From NCBI GenBank assembly GCA_036835375.1, contig DAITMB010000126.1:1-14298 (forward strand): 14,298 bases of DNA, read 5' to 3'. Both the position numbers and the translations under genes were made by a program. The notes beneath the pieces were generated by a model that was not told the DNA's origin, did no database searches, and was given only the letters and a program-made list of their open reading frames with translations. The stretch comes from JANQTF01 sp036835375 (lineage in GTDB: Bacteria; Bacteroidota; Bacteroidia; J057). Every line of letters begins with the position of its first letter. Position 1 is the first letter of the stretch. Shown here piece after piece: positions 1 to 7,803 of this stretch.

Positions 1-48
1 GCCTCAAAAGTTTATCGAAAGATCCACCACCTTTATCGGCATTCGGCA

Positions 49-517
49 ATGAAAATTATTTTTCTTGATTCTGTGGCTGAGCTTGCTAGGCGGGCTTCAG
101 TTGGTGAGCTACGGCCAAACCCTACCATTTGGGCAGGTACCCAATTGCGACGATTTCCAGTCCAGTAGCTTTGTGCATACTGTGGAACGCAACAGCTTTC
201 CCGACAACTGGGATTGGCGCGATCAGACGCCATCTAATTGGACGGTTTACATGCCGGGCGGTAGCAAAATTATTCTTTTGCCCTTTGACACTACTTCTCC
301 ACTCAATCCACCCAACGTCAGACACCTTGAGGCTGAGGTGCGGCTTTGGTTGGTGGACCTCATGGGCCGCCCCGTGCGGGAGATCCAGTCCCTGCGGCAT
401 CGCAAAGCAGGCACCCACGAGTGGGAAACCGACTTGAGCGAGCTCGCCGCAGGCATATACACCGTGATCTTGGAAGCGGGGACCAGCCGCCAAACCGTCA
501 AGGTGATCAAGCAATAG
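49..517 (+). pseudogene. Broken, internally deleted T9SS surface protein (signal peptide region plus sorting domain)
   Basis: The open frame runs from a TTG at 65 to the TAG at 515-517 (150 codons). The natural start is probably the ATG at 49-51, whose first codons read MKIIF but which is one base out of phase with the hydrophobic LILWLSLLGGLQLVSYGQ that follows. Removing one base near 60-64 would give a normal signal peptide cut before Gln. Residues about 30-88 (numbered from 65) resemble the opening of large Saprospiraceae surface proteins: FPDNWDWR, WTVYMPGG, then an LPF stretch. At about residue 88-92 the sequence passes directly into the end of a T9SS type A sorting domain (LVDLMGR to the final KVIKQ). 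The body normally found between, and the first strand of the sorting domain with its PNP motif, are absent. I infer a decayed paralogue of the 1882-4539 gene. A sequencing error could explain the frameshift but not the missing middle. It could instead be a genuinely short exported protein using TTG. Confidence 0.6.
350..514 (+). repeat. T9SS sorting-domain repeat, copy 1
   Basis: These 55 codons encode the last strands of a type A T9SS C-terminal domain. They align without gaps to 4372-4536: by hand count 117 of 165 bases match, and both copies end QTVKVIKQ. This copy lacks the upstream PNP strand that copy 2 has. Confidence 0.75.
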
Positions 518-949
518 ACCAAGATCTTGGCATATGTACTCAGGAGCAGCGCAAATACTGACAGTAGCTGGTGTTTGCGCTGTGCTTGTGAAGTAGCTTC
601 GGCTTCCTCGTCACTCCCCCGTTGCACCTATTATTGATACAAATTCCACATTATCGACAATTACACTTCTTTTTGGCGGATGATTTAGTTTTGTGTTAAA
701 ATTTGGTTGGTGTGTTCAAATCAATTACTATCTTGACGGTAAGAAGTGGCAAATTCGCCATAGCAAGTCCATGACTTGCCTATGTATTGTCGTTATGAAA
801 CATTTTATTCTCTCTCTGGTCAGGTCAGATGATGGGAGAGCTTTTTGCCAATACTCCCGAAACTTGGCTTTCTATCGACTAGTTCTTTTCCCAGCCCGAA
901 GATGCTTCTTCGATTTATGGCTTCTTGTCTGTTCGTCAAGTGATTGATT
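518..949. other. Non-coding gap, 432 bp
   Basis: No convincing gene is seen between the first T9SS remnant and the lipoprotein. The left part holds a perfect 12-bp palindrome (519-530) and a long hairpin (547-582). The right part is AT-rich. TAGTTTTG at 686-693 fits the Bacteroidota -7 consensus TAnnTTTG, but no TTTG lies at the usual distance upstream and the next start is about 250 bp away, so I do not call a promoter. A + strand frame at 829-1017 reads like protein but has a TAG at 880-882. Confidence 0.5.
547..582 (+). terminator. Long hairpin 3' of the T9SS remnant, possible terminator
   Basis: CAGCGCAAATAC (547-558) pairs with GTGTTTGCGCTG (571-582). All 12 positions pair in RNA if one G-U wobble is allowed, and an inner CAG/CTG pair closes a TAG loop. 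It starts 29 bp after the stop of the 49-517 gene. No T-tract follows, so this is either a factor-dependent or 3'-end-protecting hairpin, or a decayed terminator. Confidence 0.4.
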
Positions 950-1828
950 ATGAAAAAACTAAGTTTTATTTCATTGATAGCGATGCTGTTCTTTTTCTCC
1001 TGCAAACCCTGCGATGACCCAAGCAATCCTGCGTGTGAAAATTACTGCGATGATCCCAGTAACATCGAATGTTTCAACTATGATCCATGTTTTGGGAAAA
1101 ACCCAGTCAGTGCTGAGTTTGTGATTGAAGAGTCCTTGCCTGGACGAAGCACTACCTACTTTATCGAGTCGGATACCGTGATCTATGGTTCAAACCTGGT
1201 TCGGTTTAGGGCGATACATGAAGCAGAAAACTATACTTGGCGGATCGGGAACGACCCTCGGGAGTGGAACACACGATCAGTGACATTGTACTTTAAAGAC
1301 TACCTTGACATCAGTGTGTCCTTGTCGGTGAGCAGTACGCCCGATACCTCGTGCTTCCCTCATGACAATGGACAAGACACGGCCATCCGAAAGCTAGTAA
1401 CGGTCTCGGCTGCGGAGACCAAACTCTATGGTGTTTATCGTATGAGCGTGGTGGAATATCCCGAAAACTTTCCTGAAAAATGGGAAGACGGATTTGAAAT
1501 ACGGATGACAGAATTTGCTGGCGATACAGTTTTTTCTGACTACGGATATCGGATCCAAGGCTTCACTCCAAGGTGTAGGAATGATGGATTCCCGAGGAGT
1601 CGGTGGGGAGAATGGGTGGCCTACAGAGCCATGACGTTTGACACTAAGTTTGAAAATGAAGGACTACATTGCAACTATATGCCTTATGGGATTATCAGAC
1701 ACATTGGCTCGCAAGACTCGCGCGTGGATTCCATTGAGATTCAAAGCACGCTCTATGACCCGAGTTTTTTTCCGAGTGCTATTCCATTCAAGGGGTCCCT
1801 TGTTGCCCGTGGTGTCCGGGTAGAATGA
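950..1828 (+). CDS. Secreted lipoprotein with Cys-rich stalk and PKD-like domain
   Basis: This is a 292-residue protein that I cannot assign to a named family. The ATG at 950 is chosen over an upstream TTG at 944 because it opens a classic lipoprotein signal: MKK, a hydrophobic run, then FFSC with the lipidated Cys at residue 18. The mature protein begins with a Cys-rich stalk, about residues 18-47, holding two CDDPSNxxC units. Residues about 50-150 look like a PKD/Ig-type beta-sandwich, with alternating strands, an ENYTWRIGND segment and a final KLVTVSA strand. Residues about 155-292 are a second beta-rich domain with many aromatic residues, ending FKGSLVARGVRVE. It is probably anchored in the outer membrane facing the periplasm or cell surface. 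It sits 53 bp upstream of the large surface protein on the same strand, so the two may be co-transcribed. The frame is intact, unlike both neighbours. Confidence 0.8.
   Translation: MKKLSFISLIAMLFFFSCKPCDDPSNPACENYCDDPSNIECFNYDPCFGKNPVSAEFVIEESLPGRSTTYFIESDTVIYGSNLVRFRAIHEAENYTWRIGNDPREWNTRSVTLYFKDYLDISVSLSVSSTPDTSCFPHDNGQDTAIRKLVTVSAAETKLYGVYRMSVVEYPENFPEKWEDGFEIRMTEFAGDTVFSDYGYRIQGFTPRCRNDGFPRSRWGEWVAYRAMTFDTKFENEGLHCNYMPYGIIRHIGSQDSRVDSIEIQSTLYDPSFFPSAIPFKGSLVARGVRVE
1010..1090 (+). repeat. Cys-Asp-rich repeat units in the lipoprotein stalk
   Basis: The codons spell CDDPSNPAC (1010-1036), ENY, CDDPSNIEC (1046-1072), then FNYDPC. The spaced Cys and Asp residues suggest a disulfide-linked or metal-binding linker between the lipid anchor and the folded domain. 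The codons of the two units differ (AGC AAT against AGT AAC, for example), so this is not a very recent duplication. Confidence 0.6.
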
Positions 1829-1881
1829 AATTACGTCCTTTCCTCGTATGAAACTTGCAATATCTTTTACTTCTTATTTGG

Positions 1882-3669
1882 ATGAAAAATCGATCATCGA
1901 CCATTATTTTTCTTTTATCGCTTTCCCTCACCTTGGTGGGAATCGGGGGGGGGCTTCAGGCTCAGAGTTGTGGATATTTTCCATTCCCTACTTTTAAAGT
2001 TCATGCATCTGACACAGATCCTTGCGCTACCTACGTGATTCGCACAGACCCTTATGATCCATACAACAGGCAGTATCTTTTAAAACTGAATGTTTTCAAC
2101 TGGATTGATCCCAACCCTGACATATCGACAGAATATGAGGAATACTGCATCAATAGCTCAGAGACGAATACTTCGCATGTCAAGACTCCTTGGAGCCAAG
2201 ATGATAATGCCACGATTTCACACTTTGTCGAGAGCGGAGACAGATATCCTAAGGATGGATGGGAGTTGATCAAATATGACTTAGGCATGGCTCCAAATGG
2301 CCAGGCAGCTGGGGTAAAAGTAGATTTTCCCTATGTGATTTTGTACAATCGATTTACTGGTGTGCTACGCGTATTTTATGCGGACAATCCACAAAACCAG
2401 GCTTACAACATAGCTAAAATTAAGATAAGGTTTGATTATAATACTTTTGCTTCTTCCAATTTGGATATTTCAACTGCATTCACCGCCGAAACTGATGGGC
2501 TAGGAGCGTTGAAGAATTTCGTTTCGCAAGCAGAATTTGATACCCCTGCGCGTTTTGTGAACGGGAATATGCGGTGGACCTATGCGGATTTTCCCATGAT
2601 GTATGATCCATGCGTCTGCCACCACGAGGATATGAAGATGGTGGTCGAGTTGGGATTGACGGAGACTCACACTGTGGAAGCTGTGATTACAGTGAATGGA
2701 AGTGTTTCCCCAGATAGATCTGGCAGCAGTCCTATTCTGAATTCCAGCACCCAGACTTATTCAGATCAGAATGGGCAATTTTCCTTTGGATGGAAGGATT
2801 TATCAGGAGTGAACGATGCTTTGCAGAAAGCGGCAAAATCATACAAGGACCTGGATAAATTCAGGACAAGCACCAGTGCCTCTGCAGACAAATCAGGATT
2901 TACAGCGGATGAGAAAACAGATACAAAAGCGGCTATTGCAGATCTTACGGACGCCTTATCGCTTGCTGACTTTTTGAAAGCAGGGTTAAAATCTGTCCCA
3001 TACCTTTCCTCAGCGCTTACTTTTCTCGATTATTTTGTGGCAGGAGGGAAAAATGGCGAATCTCCAAGCGAACCCATCAAGATCCATCCTATGGGGATCG
3101 AAATGAATGGCCGCTTTCAAGGTAATATTCAGAGCACCTTCGCTAGAAAGGACATCACCTTTTATGTCCCTGGAACACCGAAGTTTTTGAACATGACGAA
3201 TAACCAGTCGGAGAGCTATCCTTTCTATAATCAGGCACTGGGGGTTTTTAACTTGATAGAAACACCTACGCTAAGTTACACCAGTAGCTATGTGGGATCT
3301 CCGATGTACACACCCACCACGTATGGTCCTGTGTATGTGGTCGATGAGGCGATAGATCCTGCGTGGGAAAGTTGGGATCCCTATCTGCCCCACAGGCATC
3401 CTGAGTTTGACCCCAATCAGTTTTATGCAGTCGATGCATACAATCATGAGGCATTTGGACTTCATCAAGATGACCCAGTGCGCAACTACGTGTTTAAAGT
3501 GAATGGGGATATTCCCTATTTGGTAAATCCCGCAACCGAATTTCGCATGAGTGGCTCTGAAGTCGTTGCGGCCATCTGGGTCGAGGTGCGAAAAGGAACT
3601 GTCCCAGTGGGAGTTGGGTTTCTTCAAAACACTAATTTCAACCTTTTTTCCGAAGGAAAAGGAATTTAA
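1882..3669 (+). CDS. Large T9SS surface protein, N-terminal part ending at a premature stop
   Basis: This 595-residue frame begins at the ATG at 1882. The frame stays open upstream to a TTG at 1855, but MKNRSS at 1882 opens a normal signal peptide, cut after GLQA before QSCG at about residue 27. Next comes the opening domain of a surface-protein family I associate with Saprospiraceae: FNWIDP, then DGWELIKYDLG (about 125-135) and a PYVILYNRFTGVLRVF-like strand (about 150-165). A Lys/Ala/Asp-rich helical segment lies at about 311-370, followed by beta-rich sequence with GVFNLIETP. There is no T9SS sorting domain before the TAA at 3667-3669. The same frame continues past this stop into RTAYVPLSC and a complete sorting domain ending at 4539. 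Without that tail the product would reach the periplasm by Sec but could not be attached by T9SS. I infer a nonsense mutation in an 885-codon gene. Function unknown. Confidence 0.75.
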   Translation: MKNRSSTIIFLLSLSLTLVGIGGGLQAQSCGYFPFPTFKVHASDTDPCATYVIRTDPYDPYNRQYLLKLNVFNWIDPNPDISTEYEEYCINSSETNTSHVKTPWSQDDNATISHFVESGDRYPKDGWELIKYDLGMAPNGQAAGVKVDFPYVILYNRFTGVLRVFYADNPQNQAYNIAKIKIRFDYNTFASSNLDISTAFTAETDGLGALKNFVSQAEFDTPARFVNGNMRWTYADFPMMYDPCVCHHEDMKMVVELGLTETHTVEAVITVNGSVSPDRSGSSPILNSSTQTYSDQNGQFSFGWKDLSGVNDALQKAAKSYKDLDKFRTSTSASADKSGFTADEKTDTKAAIADLTDALSLADFLKAGLKSVPYLSSALTFLDYFVAGGKNGESPSEPIKIHPMGIEMNGRFQGNIQSTFARKDITFYVPGTPKFLNMTNNQSESYPFYNQALGVFNLIETPTLSYTSSYVGSPMYTPTTYGPVYVVDEAIDPAWESWDPYLPHRHPEFDPNQFYAVDAYNHEAFGLHQDDPVRNYVFKVNGDIPYLVNPATEFRMSGSEVVAAIWVEVRKGTVPVGVGFLQNTNFNLFSEGKGI

Positions 3670-4539
3670 CGTACGGCCTATGTTCCTTTGTCCTGCATTG
3701 ATGGATTGACGGCAGAGTTTTCCACCTCCGATGGCCACGAGGTGAATGTGTATCTGAAAATCATCGCAAACTTTGAGCGGGGGGATCAATACGCGCTCAC
3801 TTCTCCAGACCCAGATTATTCGGGTCCAGATGCTCAGGGGATCTACTCCACTGCTCAAAATGTGCTTTGGTCTGGGAAATTCAGGGTCAACCTGGAAGAG
3901 GATCGAGAGGCACTTGAAGTTGGAGCCCCTTCAAACTTCATTAATGTACCGGGTGAAATTATTTTCACCCAGAATACCACGCTAGCGCAGGATGTGATCG
4001 CTTATGACAAAATCATCGTAGGGCAAAATGTTTATCTCAGTGCATCTACGCCTGTAACATTGAGAGCTGGAAGTGAAATCGTATTTCTTTCTGGTGCAAG
4101 CTATTCCTCCAATACCACTCTCCAGATTGGACAGCCCAATGGATGTACTGACTACTACACTCCGACCGACAAAAGTCAATTGGCAACCTATTGCATCAGT
4201 CCATCCTATACGAATGGTAGGCTTGTGGAACGCCGGGCTAATCCTAACGAAGACGAGGAGCAGAGAAGGGTAGTTCCTGCTGAAAGCCCCCTCACCGCCC
4301 AGCCCAACCCTTTCACCGATGAGCTCACCCTGAAGTACGTGCTTGTAAGTTATTCCCGAGTACAAATTGTCCTGGTGGACCTCATGGGACGCACTGTGCG
4401 GGAGATTCTGCCCGTCAAATACCTGAAAGCAGGTCCTCACGAGATGACCATCGACCTCAGCGAGCTTGCTGCGGGCATGTACACCCTCGTGATGCAGGCA
4501 GGCGAAGCTCGCCAAACCGTGAAGGTGATCAAGCAGTAA
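3670..4539 (+). pseudogene. C-terminal part of the interrupted T9SS surface protein, with sorting domain
   Basis: This is the direct in-phase continuation of the 1882-3669 frame after its TAA. It opens RTAYVPLSCIDGL, with no plausible start or signal peptide of its own (the first usable codon is a TTG at 3688). The middle is beta-rich and includes a VTLRAGSEIVFLSGASY stretch typical of these proteins just before the linker. The type A T9SS domain begins at AQPNPFTDEL (about 4300) and runs through LVDLMGR and LSELAAGMYTLV to KVIKQ. Such domains direct passage through the outer-membrane translocon and are then cleaved, with the protein usually attached to A-LPS. A separate fragment without a signal peptide could not reach that machinery, so it is probably not functional unless the stop is read through or is a sequence error. 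It ends 85 bp before the hairpin terminator at 4625. Confidence 0.7.
4372..4536 (+). repeat. T9SS sorting-domain repeat, copy 2
   Basis: This copy matches 350-514 without gaps (117 of 165 bases by hand count). It is part of a complete sorting domain. Its GC content (34 of 60 bases in 4381-4440) is far above parts of the body of the same gene (16 of 60 in 2401-2460). Confidence 0.75.
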
Positions 4540-4624
4540 GCTGGACTTTCTCTGGAAGCTGAATGACATTAGTTAGGCAAGATTGCTTGCGACCATCTCG
4601 TGCATCTGCCCGCTTTTACCAGAG

Positions 4625-4662
4625 AAAACCCCCTGACAGCATTCTCGCTATCAGGGGGTTTT
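4625..4662. terminator. Bidirectional intrinsic terminator between convergent genes
   Basis: AAAACCCCCTGA (4625-4636) and TCAGGGGGTTTT (4651-4662) form a perfect 12-bp stem with a 14-base loop. T-runs lie at the 3' end on both strands. It sits between the + strand gene ending at 4539 and the - strand gene ending at 4677, so it can serve both. Confidence 0.9.
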
Positions 4663-4676
4663 CCTTCGGAAGATCC

Positions 4677-7340
4677 TTAGTGCGTGAGGATCCATTGCAG
4701 TACTTGCTGCTGACGCTCCCCTCGCATGCGTATCATGTACATGCCTGCCGCGAGGCGGTCACCTGTGAGCTCGAAGGTGTGCAATTCGCCACTTTCTACC
4801 CTGCCTTGATACAGTTGACGCAGCACCCGGCCATTCATATCCAGCAGGTCGATGCTTACCTGGTCGCTTTCTTCGCTCACAATTTCCACCGTCGCCTGAT
4901 CGACAGCGGGATTGGGATACGCGATGAACCGGTCGGACTGGGGAATTGATATCGCTTCTCGGGGGCCGTCGATGTCTTCCAGGTTCGTGGCGAGATTCAC
5001 ATCAAAGGGAGCATTTTTGTAGGTCATGCCTTGTATCGTGAGCTTGCTAAACTCATAGGTGCCGGGAGTACCTGCCAGCGGCGTGGAGGTCGCCATGCCA
5101 ATGAGGAGGGTGTGTGGCATTGGCAGATACAGTATTCCTACTTTGCGCCAGTTCACCCCATTGTGAGACTTGTATCCAGCAAAAAAATTGCCGTAGCGCA
5201 CCAGTTTGATCCATTGAGGGGTGGGACCTGCGCCGCCGAAGAGGAGTCCGGTAAAAAAGCCGTTGAACAAGCGGCGTTGCATGAAAGCTTGCCCTTGCGC
5301 GTTAACTCCCAGCAATACGTTTTTGCTGTTGGCATTTAGGCTTTCGCGCATCATGACGCCCGCCAGGTTCCAAGGGTGTTGCGGGTCCACCTCGTCCACG
5401 CGCGCGATAATCTCTCCGTCGCCGAGCATCTGTCGATACACAAAGTGAAAGCCATCTTTGATCCACCAGATATCGTCGCCGGAGGCATCGATGGTGTAGC
5501 TGCCCGCATCGTAGCAAACGGTGCCGGAATATCCGCCAGTGTTGCCGACATCGGTGCTGGTGAGATCAGAAGGAATGGCTCCGCAAATAGATCCCCCTAC
5601 AGCCGTTTCATAGGCGCCCATGTCCACCGTGCCACCCTGAATGCGCAGGCCGCCGCCAATGTCTGTCGCAACGCCTGCCAGGCCGGGGGCTGCATTGGTA
5701 CCCGCATTGACAGCAGGAGAAAGATTGGAAATAGCCAGCCCGTCGTCGCTGGTGCCGGGAATATTATCGGGTCCGTCGCTGTCACCTGCTGCGACAAACA
5801 GCGGGTTTTGGTCGATGTTGCCACCGTTGTCGGTACCGAGGCTGGCAGCCCAGCCGCCGCCGCTCCCGCCGGATCCCTGGATCAGGCTGTGAGAAATCGA
5901 CACAATGGCGGAATTGATACGGGAAATTTGCGGATCACTGGTAATGGCCGCATTGGTGTGGAAGATGCTGTTATCGATGCGGGCAGAAAGCATTTGCGTG
6001 CCCAAGTGGGTAAATCCGTTGAAGTGCAGCGCGCCGCCCACGTCGGAAACATTGTTGAAAAAAGTACAATTGGTAAATTCCGGTTCCAGAATTGGGTCCA
6101 GCAGGATAGGCTCAGAAATCGTGCGGGCAAAATTAGCCACAGCGCCGCCGTTGTTGGTAGATGTGTTGATGTTGAACACGCAGTTGACATACCCTACACG
6201 CAGGTTGCCGCCATCGCTCAGGTGCACGACTGCTCCTCCCCATGCGCCGCCGTTGCCTCCGGCGTGGTTGTCCATAAAGCTACAGCTGATGAATCGCGGA
6301 AAGGAAGCCCCGATGTTGTCTGTGCTGGTGGAGTTATGATTGACATACACCGCACCGCCGCCGCCGCCCTCAAAGGCACCTGTAGGATTTCCAGTGGCTG
6401 AATTGTTGAAAAAGATGCACTTCGTAAATTGTGCATTGGAGGCAATCAAGAAAGCGCCGCCGCCAGAACCCGGGCCGGTATCGAAGCCGCTGATGTTGGT
6501 AGCGCGGTTTTCGGTGAAAAAGCAGTTTTCTATCACCGAAGCATCGCCCAGCAAGTACAACGCCCCGCCAGAACGAAGGGTTTCATTGCCAATAAATTGG
6601 CAATCGCGGATCGTGGGGGCGTAGGTCCCGGCGGTAAAAGAGCCAATCGAGAGGGCTCCCCCTCTTTCGTCGGCATAGTTGCCAGAAAAACGACAGTTTT
6701 CGATTGTCGGGCTACTGAGGTCGCCGGGAGGCATGTCGTCATTGTACCAGCCACCACCTTGTCGATTGGGAGAAAAACCCAGGGGCATAAAATTGCCAGC
6801 TTCGCCTGCTGTCACGATGAAGCCGTCGAGGCGCGTGGTGGCAGACACGCTCTGGGTATAGATCACGTGAAAAGCATTGTTCCCGACAATATCGGCGGGG
6901 GTTTCGGCGATGTTGTTCCCGTCGAGATTCTCGTCATTGTTGTCAATGTCGCCGCTCAGGATGCAGGGATTTGCGGCCCAATCGCGGTCGCTGAGCAGCA
7001 ATTCGCCACCAGCAAATCCGCCATAGAGTGCGACGCCACTGGGAATCTGAAACGTGACTTCGCGGGGGTTGACGCCGCCGCTGCCATCGACATCCACCTG
7101 GACGCTCGGCTTGTAGAGACCCGCAGCGACCCAGATTTCGTCGCCGTTCACGGCGATGGCGAGGGCAGATTGCAAGTCGGTGAACGCGTCGGTCCAGCTA
7201 GTGCCCGTGTTGGCGCCTACCGCAGCGGCATTCACATACACAATGGCTGCTGAGGACCAAGAGCTATACAGAAAGAGGAAAGCGAATGGGAGCAAGAGCT
7301 TAGGCACTCGCAAGGGGCATGGGTCTGAATGATGTGGCAT
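4677..7340 (-). CDS. Secreted Pmp-like beta-helix protein with ConA-like domain and T9SS sorting domain
   Basis: This 887-residue protein is probably exported to the cell surface. The ATG at 7340 leads to a signal peptide (LLLPFAFLFLYSSWSSA, cut near residue 31). The opening, VYVNAAAVGANTGTSWTDAF then LQSAL and GDEIWVAAGLYKP, is typical of right-handed parallel beta-helix adhesins of the polymorphic outer membrane protein type. About eight helix turns carry a C/N-x-F-x-x-N motif followed by GGA (NCRFSGN, NCFFTEN, KCIFFNN, NCTFFNN). The helix ends with DMGAYE near residue 575, as in choice-of-anchor Q proteins. Residues about 584-773 form a concanavalin A-like domain (DGFHFVYRQMLGDGEIIARV, AGVMMRESL). 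From about 798 there is a type A T9SS domain (AYPNP, LAAGMYMIRM). The helix could bind or cleave polysaccharide, but I see no lyase active-site signature, so an adhesin or carbohydrate-binding role is as likely. It seems monocistronic. Confidence 0.88.
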   Translation of the reverse strand: MPHHSDPCPLRVPKLLLPFAFLFLYSSWSSAAIVYVNAAAVGANTGTSWTDAFTDLQSALAIAVNGDEIWVAAGLYKPSVQVDVDGSGGVNPREVTFQIPSGVALYGGFAGGELLLSDRDWAANPCILSGDIDNNDENLDGNNIAETPADIVGNNAFHVIYTQSVSATTRLDGFIVTAGEAGNFMPLGFSPNRQGGGWYNDDMPPGDLSSPTIENCRFSGNYADERGGALSIGSFTAGTYAPTIRDCQFIGNETLRSGGALYLLGDASVIENCFFTENRATNISGFDTGPGSGGGAFLIASNAQFTKCIFFNNSATGNPTGAFEGGGGGAVYVNHNSTSTDNIGASFPRFISCSFMDNHAGGNGGAWGGAVVHLSDGGNLRVGYVNCVFNINTSTNNGGAVANFARTISEPILLDPILEPEFTNCTFFNNVSDVGGALHFNGFTHLGTQMLSARIDNSIFHTNAAITSDPQISRINSAIVSISHSLIQGSGGSGGGWAASLGTDNGGNIDQNPLFVAAGDSDGPDNIPGTSDDGLAISNLSPAVNAGTNAAPGLAGVATDIGGGLRIQGGTVDMGAYETAVGGSICGAIPSDLTSTDVGNTGGYSGTVCYDAGSYTIDASGDDIWWIKDGFHFVYRQMLGDGEIIARVDEVDPQHPWNLAGVMMRESLNANSKNVLLGVNAQGQAFMQRRLFNGFFTGLLFGGAGPTPQWIKLVRYGNFFAGYKSHNGVNWRKVGILYLPMPHTLLIGMATSTPLAGTPGTYEFSKLTIQGMTYKNAPFDVNLATNLEDIDGPREAISIPQSDRFIAYPNPAVDQATVEIVSEESDQVSIDLLDMNGRVLRQLYQGRVESGELHTFELTGDRLAAGMYMIRMRGERQQQVLQWILTH

Positions 7341-7803
7341 ATTTGGGAAGGGTTAGTGATGATGTACCACGATTGAAAGAGCCGGATTTCATTTTTTTTG
7401 TAAAAAAAAACTTGAATCGAGGTTTGGAAGTGGTGTCATGCGCAGTTGATGAGGAAGATCGGCCAATTTGTTCGGTAAAAGAAATATACGAATTGAATAT
7501 AATTATTGCAAATGACAATATTCTGAATGCCAAACGGCACTTTTTTTTGGAAGCTTACTTGATTTGATTTCATGCTGATATTCACCGCGAGCAGCCTATG
7601 TCGTGCTGCGAAGCCACTGCTGATGGCTTTAATACCCTTTTGGGCCAGACTAGGGAAAAAGTATATCCATTCGTATCAACTTTCTTCCCTTACCCTCAAC
7701 TTTCACATCGCAGACGCACAATCCATTGTTCCCCGAGTATAAAAAAGTCCATTCCATCGTGATCTGGACTTTTTACTGAAGCGGAGCACCCAGCACACCT
7801 TCG
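7341..7803. other. Non-coding gap, 463 bp
   Basis: This lies between the start of the beta-helix gene and the stop of the DUF983 gene, both on the - strand. It should hold the promoter of the beta-helix gene, but I find no clean TAnnTTTG on the - strand. The part at 7380-7570 is AT-rich with homopolymer runs. The only defined element is the terminator at 7742-7774. The short frames inside it do not look like real proteins. Confidence 0.5.
7742..7774 (-). terminator. Intrinsic terminator of the fucosidase/DUF983 unit
   Basis: AAAAAGTCCA (7742-7751) and TGGACTTTTT (7765-7774) form a perfect 10-bp stem with a 13-base loop. On the - strand a T-run ends the hairpin. It begins 29 bp after the DUF983 stop codon. 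No + strand gene precedes it. Confidence 0.8.

Noticed and set aside
519..530. Perfect palindrome CCAAGATCTTGG after the first T9SS remnant
   Set aside because: No loop, no T-tract and no second copy noticed. Palindromes of this size occur by chance, so it is kept only as a note in the gap description.
693..947. 84-codon + frame before the lipoprotein gene
   Set aside because: Starts at TTG in AT-rich DNA; Cys-, Phe- and Arg-heavy sequence without any motif or export signal.
829..1017. Protein-like + frame MMGELFANTPETWLSID, stop, FFSQPEDASSIYGFL, ending at TGA 1015-1017
   Set aside because: It is interrupted by TAG at 880-882, has no clear start context and overlaps the start of the lipoprotein gene in another frame. 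It could be a relic but is not supportable alone.
5376..7253. Long + strand open frames (341 and 274 codons) opposite the beta-helix gene
   Set aside because: They mirror the GC-rich Gly/Ala-heavy codons of the beta-helix protein, lack domain signatures and signal peptides, and the - strand reading is clearly coding.
7319..7567. 82-codon + frame and a 77-codon - frame at 7300-7533
   Set aside because: Both overlap the start of the beta-helix gene and run through homopolymers. No family resemblance.
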